NCBI GenBank assembly: GCA_024699715.1
Contig: JANPRD010000006.1
Span: 1-64,000 of the forward strand
DNA: 64,000 nt
Reading direction: 5' to 3'
Origin: Candidatus Methanophagales archaeon
Lineage (GTDB): Archaea > Halobacteriota > Syntropharchaeia > Alkanophagales > Methanospirareceae
Shown here: positions 27,679-37,219 of the stretch, in pieces
Layout of the letters: the number at the start of each line of letters is the position of its first letter
How positions within the stretch are numbered: the first letter of the stretch is position 1
The notes under the pieces: model-generated
What the model was told of the DNA's origin: nothing
Seen by the model: the letters and a program-made list of their open reading frames with translations, nothing else
Database searches by the model: none
Made by a program: the position numbers and the translations under genes

Positions 27679-29244
27679 TTACCTTTTCTCATGCTTTCCC
27701 TGCTCATTCGCTGCGAGAATGCACCCGGGGTCAGGTGCAAGGAAGTCTCCGTAGTATGCGTATGCTCTTGAACGGCAGCCGCCACAAACATATTTGTATT
27801 CGCAAGAACCGCAAGCACCCTTCAATTTCTCACGGTCTCTGAGCAGTTCAAGCACATTTGAGTGATGCCAAACATTCAAAAATCCATCCTTAAGCACATT
27901 TCCCACCTTTAATGGCATGAAAACGCAAGGCTGAATGTCTCCATTGTGTTCAATTGAGCAGTAAAGGCGTCCCGCTCCGCATCCCCCTATGAAATCCGTG
28001 AGTGCAACTGCTTTGTAGGTGAAAGCACCGAAATGGCTCGCTGGAACTTTTGCCCCTTCTCTTCCCAGTGCTTCCTCCAGCGCAACCCTCGCATACTCGG
28101 GAGCGGTGCAGAATACCTCTATTTTTCCACGCAGCATCCTCTCATATAAATAACGAAGCACCTCCTCACGCTCTTCCACAGACAAGTCCTCCTTAGCCGC
28201 TTCAGCTCCAGCACCGACAGGAATGAAATTGAATGCGACGAACCTGTCCGCTCCTATTTCCTCTGCCAAATCTACCATCTCAGGCACATATTTCATGTTA
28301 CTCCGCATCACAGTCATCGCAATTCCCGTCATTATTCCTGCTTCTTTGCAGTTTTTCACTCCTTCTATCGCTCTTTCAAATGCTCCTTCCACCCCACGAA
28401 CAGCATCATGCACTTCTTTCGGTCCATCTATGCTCACTTCTACATACTTCACGCCGCATTCTTTCATCTTTTCCGCCACTTCTTTCGTGATAAGCGTGCC
28501 GTTTGTCGCAACAGACACGAACATATATTTTGAGGCTGCGAGCTTCGCAATTTCAAAGAAGTCCTTACGCATCAGTGGCTCTCCGCCTGAAAACGAGATT
28601 GCTGCGACGCCTGCATCGCTCAGCTCTTCAACAACCCGCTTCCGCTCTTCAGTCGTGAGTTCATCCTCCGCAATCCTTCCTGCATTCGCATAACAGTGCT
28701 TGCATTTCAGATTGCATGCCTTCGTGTAGTTCCACACAACTAAAAACGGAGCATGCAACCTTTGTGGCTTCGTAATGCCGTATTCTGCAATTCCCCTTAT
28801 CACATTTGCCAGTCCTCTCTGCACTGAGCGGTCTTTGAAGTATTCTATCATCTCTCGCTCATCAATATCCAGCTTCCTCGCCCCATATTTCAACGCTGTT
28901 CCGAGCAGAAATGAGTGAAATTGACATCTTACGCATGTATTTCGCTCCGTTCCTGCGTAAATTGCTATCGCTTTCTCTAAAGTATCTCCTTTTGAGATGT
29001 ATTTCAGCACATATCTCGTCAGCGGATTGTCTAATATCCTGCGCAAAGATGCGATAACATCCGCAATCTCACTCTTCCTCTTCTCCTCTTCTAAATGCTC
29101 CTGCTCCTTCTCCTTTCCCTCTCCTTTCCCTTTCTCTAACGCCCTCTCTTCCTTTTTCTCCTTCTTCCTTTTCCTCTCCCTCTTCTCTTTCCCCTCTTTC
29201 TCCACTTCTCTCCATTTCTCGCTCTCCTCCCTTCTGCTTCTCAC
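27679..29244 (-). CDS. SPASM-type radical SAM protein
   Basis: 521 aa. A long Lys/Glu-rich N-terminal tail (about residues 1-60) is followed by a helical domain with TCVRCQFHSF and then the radical SAM core (CNLKCKHCYANAG, AISFSGGEPLMRKDF, SVATNGTLI). The C-terminal SPASM region has CSIEHNGDIQPCVF and CGSCEYKYVCGGCRSRAYAY, providing auxiliary iron-sulfur cluster ligands. Relatives include the heme (AhbC/AhbD) and peptide-modifying enzymes. hemA and a precorrin-2 dehydrogenase elsewhere in the window make a tetrapyrrole role conceivable, but nothing adjacent proves it. The charged tail may begin later than annotated; a Met is not obvious before residue 60. Confidence 0.85.
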   Translation of the reverse strand: MRSRREESEKWREVEKEGKEKRERKRKKEKKEERALEKGKGEGKEKEQEHLEEEKRKSEIADVIASLRRILDNPLTRYVLKYISKGDTLEKAIAIYAGTERNTCVRCQFHSFLLGTALKYGARKLDIDEREMIEYFKDRSVQRGLANVIRGIAEYGITKPQRLHAPFLVVWNYTKACNLKCKHCYANAGRIAEDELTTEERKRVVEELSDAGVAAISFSGGEPLMRKDFFEIAKLAASKYMFVSVATNGTLITKEVAEKMKECGVKYVEVSIDGPKEVHDAVRGVEGAFERAIEGVKNCKEAGIMTGIAMTVMRSNMKYVPEMVDLAEEIGADRFVAFNFIPVGAGAEAAKEDLSVEEREEVLRYLYERMLRGKIEVFCTAPEYARVALEEALGREGAKVPASHFGAFTYKAVALTDFIGGCGAGRLYCSIEHNGDIQPCVFMPLKVGNVLKDGFLNVWHHSNVLELLRDREKLKGACGSCEYKYVCGGCRSRAYAYYGDFLAPDPGCILAANEQGKHEKR

Positions 29245-29297
29245 CCCTCTTATATTTGAGAAATAGGATAAATATGTGAAAAAGTAAATATGAGGAG

Positions 29298-29600
29298 GTG
29301 GTGGCGTTGCAGGCGGAAGAGGCGGTAAAGATGTGGAAGATTTTCAGGGCGTTGGGGAACGAAACTCGCCTGAAGATTGTTCGTGTGCTGCTGAATGGAG
29401 AGAAGAGTGTTTGCGAAATCGCATCTCATATCGGAAGACCGCAGCCAACTGTCTCGCTTCAACTGAAAAAACTTGCAGAAATCGGCATAGTGAGATGCAA
29501 GAGAGAGGGAAAAAAGGTCATTTATAGAATTGCAGAGAGGGATATTCTTGAGAATGTTATCAAAATATTTTCAAAATTATGCGAGGATGCTACTGCATGA
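29298..29600 (+). CDS. ArsR-family transcriptional regulator
   Basis: Winged-helix DNA-binding protein of 100 aa. IFRALGNETRLKIVRVLLNG and CEIASHIGRPQPTVSLQLKKLAEIGIV form the helix-turn-helix and the wing follows in REGKKVIYRIAE. No Cys-rich metal site is obvious apart from single cysteines. It is divergent from the SPASM radical SAM gene; the AT-rich 50 bp between them holds TTATATTTGAGAAATAGGATAAATATG, so it may control itself and its neighbour. Effector unknown. Confidence 0.88.
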   Translation: MVALQAEEAVKMWKIFRALGNETRLKIVRVLLNGEKSVCEIASHIGRPQPTVSLQLKKLAEIGIVRCKREGKKVIYRIAERDILENVIKIFSKLCEDATA

Positions 29601-29675
29601 ACGCTGCGTGCATCTTCGCTCTCTGGGCATTCTTACCTCTACCCTCTTACTCTCCTACCCTCTCTCTGCTCTCTC

Positions 29676-31691
29676 CTACGACGATGACCTTGCGGACCTT
29701 GACGCTGCTTCTCGCTCCGCTCTCTCTGCGAGGAACGCTTCAATTTCATCCACGCTCGCATCCTCACGCAGAGATGCGTTGAACACCTCGTTAATCACAT
29801 TCACAGCATTCCTGCCATGCATCTGCACGAGTTTTCGCAGTGCGAAAGGCTCAATTTCAAGCAGAACCTCTTTTAAACGTGTGAAATCTGACGAGGAAAC
29901 AGGCGCAGCACCACGCTCAAAAGCACGCTTCAGCAGACCGTAATCTTGAACGAGGAATATGCCCGCTTCCGCATCGCTCAGCACACCGATGTTCCGAGCA
30001 TGCTCAAACGAAGGCGGTATTTTGAAGCGCTCCCGCTCAAGCTCCTCGTCGTAAGCCTCTCGGTAGAGCTCCGCAATCGTCTTTCCCTCCACAGCGGTGG
30101 GTCGCTCAAAGAGGAACCACTCCAAGAAGCGGTTGATTGCCTCCTCGCACTCGCTTTTCGTTGCGAACACGACTTCCCAAGAGCCGAAGAATGAGACGAA
30201 TGCGTTGTGTGCCTCTTCTCGCTCCCTTCGCAGTTCTTCCACCGCTGCAGAGCCTGCAGAGCTGCCGCCCACCTCGCTGCCCTTGAAAGAGGACACCACG
30301 CTCTTTATTTCATCGCTGAACTCTGGCGAATGCATGCGCAATGCGCCGCCACTCAAGAAAAATTCGCCCCAGGGGTAAATGCTTCCTGCGAATGTTTGAC
30401 CTGCGCTGACCTCCGCATCCATGTCAGCCATCAGTTCGTATTCTTCTTCGGTGAGCAAGTTACGCACCCGCATGCTGAAACGGGCAGGCTCGTATGAAAG
30501 AACCTCAAACACACCGCTGACGGGCGAGCCGAGGGCTTCTAACTTCTTCTTCAGCTCCTCATCAAGCCCCTTCTCCTCCGCATACAAGAGAGCGGGTGTT
30601 TTGCCGTCGGGAAGACGCCTGCTGAACAGGAACCAGTTCATAAAATCCAACGCATCCTCCTCGCTCAACTCTTCAAGCCCTTCATTACGCATGAATTCCG
30701 CCTTCGCCCGCTCAATCTCCCCGCTTAAGCGTTTCGTGGCGAACTCCCTCACTTCGTTTATTAGCCATACTGCACGCTGGTATTCTCTTGCCTTCTGAGC
30801 ATACTCACCTCGCAATTCTTTCATGCGGGAGACCCTGCTCACGCTCTTCTCCAACTCAGCAAGAAGATACTCCTCCTCTCCTCCGCCTACGCCTCCAACG
30901 CCTTCTACTTCGCTACCTCCGACACTGCCAACACCGCCACCAACGCCAGCACCGCCAGCAACGCCAACGCCAGTGACGCCAGTGCGTTCAGCGTGAAGGA
31001 GCGAGATACTACGCTCAAATGCGTTCAGAGCCTCCTCGTATCTCTCCCTCCGCTCGAGGAACCATCCGTAGTTCGCCCACACGACCGCATCCTCACGCAC
31101 ACTCAAGAAGCGCTTGTATTCCGCCTCCGCATCTGCGAAGCGACCTTCTCGCTCATACTTCGTCACAAGCATGAAATGCGAGCAGACCTCGTCAGGAATC
31201 TCCGAAAGAACCGCCTTCAAAAGCCTCTCTGCACGCTCCGCATCCCGCTCCACAAGACGCTCCTTCAGCCATTCAGGGACTTCTGGCGATGAAAAGAAAT
31301 TCACAACGCTCTCAACAAGAGCAGCGGAGCGAACATCCTCAGCGACGAATGCCTCACAAACGCTCTCGTGGTCAACTAAAAGCAAAATGTCCAGCGTGTT
31401 TATTTTCCTTATTCCTGCTCTCTCTGCTTCCGTCGCAGTCGCAATTGCGAGCTCGTCAGACGCTAAACCCTCTTCCTCGCCGAGCATCCTCAAATTGTTG
31501 CGCTCAAGAAATCTTTCAAATCGCCTGCGTGCCTCGTCAGCATCCCTACGACTTGAAACGCCTGCTTCAGCATCCCTGAACGCCCGCAGCATTTCAACGA
31601 AAAGAAGCCACGCCTTCGCTTCCTCCTCAGAAACGCCGAGAAACTCCTTCACCAAATCTTGCTCCATTCTCCTTTCCTCCTCGCCACTCAA
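29676..31691 (-). CDS. Large SEC-C/TPR-like protein of unknown function
   Basis: 671 aa, no recognised enzyme. An N-terminal all-helical acidic part contains one or two TPR-like helices (YEREGRFADAEAEYKRFL, YEEALNAFERSISLL). A Gly/Val-rich linker (GVGVAGGAGVGGGVGSVGG, about residues 240-270) follows. Then two copies of a similar module: FMNWFLFSRRLPDGKTPALL and FLEWFLFERPTAVEGKTIAEL, about 180 residues apart, like the helical modules that accompany SEC-C motifs in bacteria, though no SEC-C cysteine cluster is seen. Encoded convergently with arsR. Soluble; role unknown. Confidence 0.7.
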   Translation of the reverse strand: MSGEEERRMEQDLVKEFLGVSEEEAKAWLLFVEMLRAFRDAEAGVSSRRDADEARRRFERFLERNNLRMLGEEEGLASDELAIATATEAERAGIRKINTLDILLLVDHESVCEAFVAEDVRSAALVESVVNFFSSPEVPEWLKERLVERDAERAERLLKAVLSEIPDEVCSHFMLVTKYEREGRFADAEAEYKRFLSVREDAVVWANYGWFLERRERYEEALNAFERSISLLHAERTGVTGVGVAGGAGVGGGVGSVGGSEVEGVGGVGGGEEEYLLAELEKSVSRVSRMKELRGEYAQKAREYQRAVWLINEVREFATKRLSGEIERAKAEFMRNEGLEELSEEDALDFMNWFLFSRRLPDGKTPALLYAEEKGLDEELKKKLEALGSPVSGVFEVLSYEPARFSMRVRNLLTEEEYELMADMDAEVSAGQTFAGSIYPWGEFFLSGGALRMHSPEFSDEIKSVVSSFKGSEVGGSSAGSAAVEELRREREEAHNAFVSFFGSWEVVFATKSECEEAINRFLEWFLFERPTAVEGKTIAELYREAYDEELERERFKIPPSFEHARNIGVLSDAEAGIFLVQDYGLLKRAFERGAAPVSSSDFTRLKEVLLEIEPFALRKLVQMHGRNAVNVINEVFNASLREDASVDEIEAFLAERAEREAASRSARSSS

Positions 31692-31727
31692 TTGACCGCC
31701 GAAGCATAAAAATAAGAGGGGGGCAAG

Positions 31728-31790
31728 GTCAAATCCTGAAGGTCAAGTCCTGAATGTCAAGTTTCTGTTGAGGTCAAGTTCCGACCTTCA
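31728..31790. repeat. Short direct repeats AAGGTCAAGTCCTG
   Basis: The spacer between the 671 aa gene and nadX carries AAGGTCAAATCCTG, AAGGTCAAGTCCTG, AATGTCAAGTTTCTG and GAGGTCAAGTTCCG in tandem, then an inverted CGACCTTCAAAGG at the nadX end. No gene is seen in it. Confidence 0.6.
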
Positions 31791-32649
31791 AAGGATGCGA
31801 AATTCGTTTCAGCGTTGCGATTGCGGAGAGCGCTGCCAAGTGGCTTGTCTTCGGGTTCGTGGGCGAGGGGACATTCTCAACTCTCACGCAGAGCGAGCCG
31901 AAGGCGCCACGCACCTCAATCTCATGCGTGTTCTCTCGCACACGAGGGTCAGCGATGACACGCACTTTCGTCTTGCGAGCGCCTATGCCTGCGATGCTGA
32001 GCGATGCTGCGACATTCACATTCTCAGGGAAAATCCTGCATGCGTCTGCGGCGACACCCTCAAAAAGAACGAGTGGCTTCCCCTCCTTTTGAACGGCTGC
32101 GAGGTCTATGCCCTTCTCCTTCACAAAGCGGTTGCCTTCAAAGCCCGCAGGGGGTTTTCTTGTCGTGAGACGCACCTCGTAAATCTCGCTCACCGCAGCA
32201 GACTTCAATCCATCCAGACCTGCAATCGCACCTGAAGGAATGTAAACATCGCAGCGATGCTCACGGGCAATCTTCTCTATTCGCTCAAGCATCCCCTCCT
32301 CTGCCAAAGCACCCACACTCAAAATCATCACATCCTTCCCCGCTTCTAACGCAGGAATCACGAACTCCTTCACTGCAGACTGCGATGCACATTCAATTAC
32401 AAGGTCAACTTCATGTAAAATTTCATCAAAGCGCACATCTTTAGCGGTGCTTCCGCACATTTTTATCGCAGGTGGATGCTTCAATTGCTCGCATAGATTT
32501 TCTATTTTCTCCTTATGCTTGTCAATAAGGAAAGAAAGACGCATGTTAAGACCGAGAGTGCGACCCTCAAACGAATCCGTGTCTATCGCCTTGCATATTT
32601 CGGAGCCGATTGCCCCGCACCCAATCACGCCGACCCTGAAAAGCATCAT
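31774..32649 (-). CDS. nadX: Aspartate dehydrogenase (NadX)
   Basis: Oxidises L-aspartate to iminoaspartate for NAD synthesis. Rossmann motif RVGVIGCGAIGSEICKAI, then HEVDLVIECASQSAVKEFVI, MILSVGALAEEGM, and the active-site region YIPSGAIAGLDGLKSAAV. 291 aa with the C-terminal NADHGC/IADPRVRENTHEIEV region typical of the family. It is divergent from nadC across a 31 bp spacer, so the two share a control region and together with a quinolinate synthase would make nicotinate mononucleotide. Confidence 0.93.
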   Translation of the reverse strand: MMLFRVGVIGCGAIGSEICKAIDTDSFEGRTLGLNMRLSFLIDKHKEKIENLCEQLKHPPAIKMCGSTAKDVRFDEILHEVDLVIECASQSAVKEFVIPALEAGKDVMILSVGALAEEGMLERIEKIAREHRCDVYIPSGAIAGLDGLKSAAVSEIYEVRLTTRKPPAGFEGNRFVKEKGIDLAAVQKEGKPLVLFEGVAADACRIFPENVNVAASLSIAGIGARKTKVRVIADPRVRENTHEIEVRGAFGSLCVRVENVPSPTNPKTSHLAALSAIATLKRISHPLKVGT

Positions 32650-32683
32650 TTTTTAATTATGAGAGCGAAAAAAGAAGTTTTTG

Positions 32684-33508
32684 ATGCTTTTGAGCGAAAT
32701 AGAGCATTTCCTCGCAGAGGACATCGGATACGAGGACTACGAGCTCTTCGTTCCGCCGAAGGAATGCACCGCAGAAATAATTGCCAAAGAAGCGGGCATA
32801 CTCGCAGGCTTGGAAGAAGCATCTCAAATATTCGCATACCTGGGCGTTCAAACAGCGACGAAATTCAAAGACGGGGATGCGTTCGCAGCTGAAGAGGTTG
32901 TGATGCGAGTTCAAGGCAAGGCACATAAAATTTTGAAGGGCGAAAGGCTCGTTCTGAACTTCCTCAGCAGAATGAGCGGGATTGCGACGCTCACTCGCAC
33001 ATTCCTAAACGAGGCAAGGAAGGGAAATCCAAGCGTGAGAATCGCAGGCACTCGCAAAACAACACCGGGATTCAGAAAATACGAGAAGAAGGCGATTATT
33101 ATCGGCGGTGGAGACCCACATCGCTTCGGTTTGTTTGAAGCAGTCATCATTAAGGACAATCACATAAAAATAATGGGGCTTGAAAATGCGATAAGAGTGG
33201 CGAAAGAGCGGGCAAGCTTCTCAAAAAAGATAGAAGTTGAGGTTGAATCTGTTGAGGATGCGATTAAAGCTGCTGAAATCGGTGTTGATATTATCATGCT
33301 TGACAATATGAGTGTTGAGGATGTGCGTCGCTGCGTCCAAACGCTTGAAGAGCGTGGGCTGCGAGATAAAGTCATATTGGAGGCTTCAGGCGGTATTGAC
33401 TTGAGTAATGTGCGTGATTACGCAGCGACAGGCGTGGATGTCATCTCTTCTTCAACGCTCACTCTCAACGCTAAATCACTCGGATTCTCGCTTGAAATCG
33501 TGGAATAA
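32684..33508 (+). CDS. nadC: Nicotinate-nucleotide pyrophosphorylase (carboxylating)
   Basis: Converts quinolinate and PRPP to nicotinate mononucleotide. Family features: EDIGYEDYELFVPPKECTAE, ILKGERLVLNFLSRMSGIAT, the phosphate-binding AGTRKTTPGFRKYEKKAI and GGGDPHRFGLFEAVIIKDNH, and the final LEASGGIDLSNVRDYAATGVD. 274 aa. The track starts at a TTG (32681); the ATG at 32684 is the better start. Paired with nadX in opposite orientation. Confidence 0.95.
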   Translation: MLLSEIEHFLAEDIGYEDYELFVPPKECTAEIIAKEAGILAGLEEASQIFAYLGVQTATKFKDGDAFAAEEVVMRVQGKAHKILKGERLVLNFLSRMSGIATLTRTFLNEARKGNPSVRIAGTRKTTPGFRKYEKKAIIIGGGDPHRFGLFEAVIIKDNHIKIMGLENAIRVAKERASFSKKIEVEVESVEDAIKAAEIGVDIIMLDNMSVEDVRRCVQTLEERGLRDKVILEASGGIDLSNVRDYAATGVDVISSSTLTLNAKSLGFSLEIVE

Positions 33509-33611
33509 GCAACATGGCTCTGCCTGTCTTATCTCGCCTTATCTCGCATCTCCCTTCGTATCTTTGCACTTGAACAGTTTTTCGTTTGCACTGCTTTTAA
33601 CTCAACTGCTT

Positions 33612-34808
33612 TTAACTCAAGATGTTTTCAATATTCACATGCTTCAGTAAGAGTTCTCGCATCCTTCTTATTTTTGCTTCGCTGTGCAGTCTCGCCTTAC
33701 CGAATGCTTTATTCAAGCGTTCAACGACGGTTAGCGTGTCGTCAGGAGCGAGAATGAGCGGCTTACCTCGCTGAACGGCAGCACCCTTTATGATTGTCGG
33801 CGGTTCAAGTCCGCCTGTAAGCACGAGACATTTAATCGCAGGAATCTCAAGTGCGAGCGCTTGCAGGTCAGAGCGGTCCCCTCCCGTAATTACGGCGGCG
33901 TTCCTGCTCCTCCTGAAGTATGTGATTGCGGATTGCGGCGTCATCGCACCGACGAGCAATTCCTCCACGAGAATTTCCTCATCTGAAGGACGACCTATTA
34001 ACCTTCCGCCGACCGCCTCGCAAATCTCACCCACACTCAGCGCTGCGAGCGCATCATCCTGCGGAATCGCACCGACAACTTCAACGCCTCGCTCTTCCAA
34101 GAACGATGAAACGAAGTCCATGTATGCCATTTTATATCTCGGCACTTGATTGAAAATCACTTTGAACGATGAAGATGAATGCTCCTTTGCATATAAAATG
34201 TCGTCTAAAACGAAGTTCTTGTATTTCGCAATCATCAGAATCTCAGCATTCAGCATCGCAGAAATATTGAAATCGCACAATTCAACGCTCTTACCGACCC
34301 TATAGTTCGCAACTCCCTCCACTAACACGACATCTTTTCCCGCTGAAACACGCTTAAACGCCTCCTGAACCTTCTTTTTGAGGGCATTCACCGCATCTGC
34401 TTCACGAAACAAAAGTAGAAACTCCTCATAAGGTCTGTCAAGCAGCACAGGACAGATTTCAGCAGGCGATTCCTCTAAATTCAAAATCTTCGCAATCCTG
34501 AATGCGTCCTCGTCCACCGCCTCCTCCGCCTCCGCTTTCGCCTCTTCCGCCTCTTTCACCCCCGCTCCCGACGCTCCCGACGCTTCCCCCGCTTCCGCTG
34601 CTTTTTCACCGCCTCCTTCTATTCCTTCCTCGCTCTCTCCTTCTTTACCGAAGCATCCGGCTCGTTTTTCCAATTTCACAGATTCCACGCCGAAGGGCTT
34701 GAAATATCCCACATTTAAGCCTCTTTCCTTCAAAATCAGACCTAAAGCGGCGATTATTCCCGTCTTACCCGAATATTCTTCCACCGAAGACACTAAAATC
34801 GTCCTCAT
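33612..34808 (-). CDS. BioD-like / DRTGG domain protein
   Basis: 398 aa. N-terminus VSSVEEYSGKTGIIAALGLIL is a P-loop dethiobiotin-synthetase-like domain, as in the regulatory part of long phosphotransacetylases. It is interrupted at residues 55-95 by a Gly/Glu/Ala-rich insertion. The C-terminal half contains the DRTGG-like domain (VITGGDRSDLQALALEIPAIKCLVLTGG). The catalytic Pta domain is absent. It lies 46 bp downstream of ADP-forming acetyl-CoA synthetase, so a regulatory role in acetyl-CoA/acetate exchange is a reasonable inference only. Confidence 0.82.
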   Translation of the reverse strand: MRTILVSSVEEYSGKTGIIAALGLILKERGLNVGYFKPFGVESVKLEKRAGCFGKEGESEEGIEGGGEKAAEAGEASGASGAGVKEAEEAKAEAEEAVDEDAFRIAKILNLEESPAEICPVLLDRPYEEFLLLFREADAVNALKKKVQEAFKRVSAGKDVVLVEGVANYRVGKSVELCDFNISAMLNAEILMIAKYKNFVLDDILYAKEHSSSSFKVIFNQVPRYKMAYMDFVSSFLEERGVEVVGAIPQDDALAALSVGEICEAVGGRLIGRPSDEEILVEELLVGAMTPQSAITYFRRSRNAAVITGGDRSDLQALALEIPAIKCLVLTGGLEPPTIIKGAAVQRGKPLILAPDDTLTVVERLNKAFGKARLHSEAKIRRMRELLLKHVNIENILS

Positions 34809-34853
34809 TTCCCCTCACTCCTTATGCTCATTCATCACATTTTTCGCATCTGC

Positions 34854-36914
34854 TCACAGTTTAACGACCATTCTGAAGTCAAGGGCGACGCACCCACGCT
34901 CAAATACTTTAAGCGGATTAATATCTATTTCTGTTATTTCGGGGAAATCCGTGCAGAGCTGCGAGATTCGCATCAAAACTTCCGCAATCGCCTCAATGTC
35001 AGAAGGCTCTTCGCCACGAGCACCCTTTAAAATAGAGAAACTTTTCGTTTCTGCGAGCATTTCAAACGCATCCTCAACAGAAATGGGAGCGATTCTGAAC
35101 GAAACATCCTTGAAAACCTCAACGAATATGCCACCAAGCCCGAACATCACCACAGGTCCGAAGTGCATGTCCCGCTTCATGCCCACGATTACTTCACGAC
35201 CTCCGCTGAACATCTTTTGAACAAGCACTCCTCCTATTTTCGTGGTGTATTTCTCCGCCCTTGAGATGATTTCGTGGAATGCCTTCTCAACCTCTTCTTC
35301 GCTGCGCAGATTCAACTTCACGCAGCCGACATCGCTCTTATGCACGATTTCAGGCGAAAGAATTTTCATCGCAACAGGGAAGCCGATGCTTCTCGCCGTT
35401 TCTACTGCTTCAGCACTTGTCCTCGCAACGCCACTTGGAGCGACTGGAATGCCGTATGCCTCAAGCAATGGAAAGCCCTCAACGCCGACGACGCCCTCAA
35501 AACGAATTTCTCTCAAATGCTCAATAAATCTTCGCACCTCCTCACGATTAACGGAAAATCGCCTGAATTCCTTTCGCTTCTTCTTGCGAAAGCGACACTT
35601 TGCCACAGAAATCGCACGAACCGCACGAAAAGGGTCAAAAAAGTTCGGAATTCCCGCATGACGCAAACGAGCGACCGCATCTTTGACGCTCTCTCCGCCG
35701 ATGAAGCATGCGACCTTGCACGCAGAATTCACTTTTAGCAGGACATCCGACGCCTTCTCAAAATCCATAGGCGCAGTAGGCGTTAAAATAACGAGAACTG
35801 CATCCACATTTTCGTCAGAAGCGACGATTTCAAGCGCCCTCCCAAGCCTTAATGCGTCTGCATCCCCCAAAATATCCACAGGATTGTATATATTTGCTTC
35901 TTCAGGCAGCGCATCTCGCAGCTTTTTCAGCGTCTCTCGGCTGAAATTCGCAAGTGAAAGGTTGAATGTCTCAACGGCGTCGGCAGCAAGCACACCGGGT
36001 CCTCCTGAATTCGTTACGATGGCGATGTTCCGAATCAAACGACCTCGCAGGAGTGAGAGCGTGCTTGCGTAGTCAAATAGTTCTTCAAGCGAATCTGCGG
36101 TTGCGACGCCACACTGACGCATCGCAGCGTTGAAAACTTCCGTGCTACCTGCGAGTGCGCCTGTGTGCGAGGATGCCGCTCTTGCTCCTGCGCTCGTCTT
36201 CCCGCTCTTAAGCACAACGACAGGCTTCTCTATTTCTTCTGCGATGCGCATGAACCTTCTGCCGTCCTCAACGCTCTCCAAGTATAGTGCGACGACATCC
36301 GTCTCCGCATCAGATGCGAGGAATTCAAGGAAATCGCTCTCGTCAAGCACCGCTTTGTTTCCGAGAGAGACGACCTTGCTGAAACCGATATGCTGTTGAA
36401 CCGCCCAGTCAAGCACCGCAAGAATCAAAGCACCTGACTGGCTCAGCAAAGCGATGTTCCCCGCAGGAGGCATGCGCTTGCTGAATGTCGCATTCAAGCG
36501 TGCATGCGTTGAAATTACGCCCAAGCAGTTCGGACCAACGAGGTTTATGCCATTTCGGCGGCAAATCCTCACGAGTTCAGCCTCAAGAGCTGCGCCTTCC
36601 TTCCCAGCCTCCTTGAAGCCTGCGGAAATCACAACGACATTTTGAATGTTAAGCGATGCACACTCCTCCAAAACGCCCAAAACTGCGTGTGCAGGAACCG
36701 CAACAACAGCAAGGTCAACATCCGCAGGAATCTCTCGCAGCGAATGAAAGCATCTCACGCCCAAAACCCGCTCATACTTCGGGTTCACAGCATATACTTC
36801 GCCCTCAAACCGCAGAAGATTTCGCAAGAGCGTGTTGCCAACCTTGCCCTCCTTGGGCGTCGCACCAACGACCGCAACCGTCCTCGGATTGAAAAGTCGC
36901 TCAAGCTCTCGCAT
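34854..36914 (-). CDS. Acetyl-CoA synthetase (ADP-forming), fused alpha and beta subunits
   Basis: Converts acyl-CoA, ADP and phosphate to acid, ATP and CoA, giving substrate-level ATP. Order: CoA-binding domain (FNPRTVAVVGATPKEGKVGNTL), ligase-like domain with the phospho-His region SSHTGALAGSTEVFNAAM, and C-terminal ATP-grasp domain (FPVAMKILSPEIVHKSDVGCVKLNL; VLVQKMFSGGREVIVGMKRD). 686 aa, the length of the fused form. A copy of the palindromic repeat (A) with an outward TATA box is about 330 bp upstream. Confidence 0.93.
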   Translation of the reverse strand: MRELERLFNPRTVAVVGATPKEGKVGNTLLRNLLRFEGEVYAVNPKYERVLGVRCFHSLREIPADVDLAVVAVPAHAVLGVLEECASLNIQNVVVISAGFKEAGKEGAALEAELVRICRRNGINLVGPNCLGVISTHARLNATFSKRMPPAGNIALLSQSGALILAVLDWAVQQHIGFSKVVSLGNKAVLDESDFLEFLASDAETDVVALYLESVEDGRRFMRIAEEIEKPVVVLKSGKTSAGARAASSHTGALAGSTEVFNAAMRQCGVATADSLEELFDYASTLSLLRGRLIRNIAIVTNSGGPGVLAADAVETFNLSLANFSRETLKKLRDALPEEANIYNPVDILGDADALRLGRALEIVASDENVDAVLVILTPTAPMDFEKASDVLLKVNSACKVACFIGGESVKDAVARLRHAGIPNFFDPFRAVRAISVAKCRFRKKKRKEFRRFSVNREEVRRFIEHLREIRFEGVVGVEGFPLLEAYGIPVAPSGVARTSAEAVETARSIGFPVAMKILSPEIVHKSDVGCVKLNLRSEEEVEKAFHEIISRAEKYTTKIGGVLVQKMFSGGREVIVGMKRDMHFGPVVMFGLGGIFVEVFKDVSFRIAPISVEDAFEMLAETKSFSILKGARGEEPSDIEAIAEVLMRISQLCTDFPEITEIDINPLKVFERGCVALDFRMVVKL

Positions 36915-36929
36915 CTTGTCTTCAGACTT

Positions 36930-37136
36930 CTAAATGCTCCGCCCCCTGCTTAATGCTTTCGCTGCTTGAAGCCATAATTTAGACCCATCGCCACCATCCT
37001 CAAGCGAGAAGCTGCCGCCTCCGGATGCTGTTCCTTCGCTCTCATCTCTTTTTGAAATAGACAAAATCGTAAGCAAAACCTGAGGTCGTCTCCTAATGCA
37101 TTCTTCCGCTTGAAACGAAAAGACTTTCAGGGTCAC
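36930..37136 (-). other. Unassigned short ORF, possible kinase-tail remnant
   Basis: This 68 aa ORF in the 660 bp gap between acd and larA contains SGGGSFSLEDGGDGSKLWLQ, which loosely resembles the G2-box end of histidine kinases (GG.F.LED...GS.FWL). No other kinase box is seen and the codons before it look random. It could be a degraded fragment. The rest of the gap, to about 37220, is without recognisable genes. Confidence 0.2.
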
Positions 37137-37219
37137 AGCACAGACGATTCATACCTGCCGAAAAACACTATTTTCTCGTTTTTTCGTGTCGGCTCATGCA
37201 TAAATTAGGCGAGCATCAT

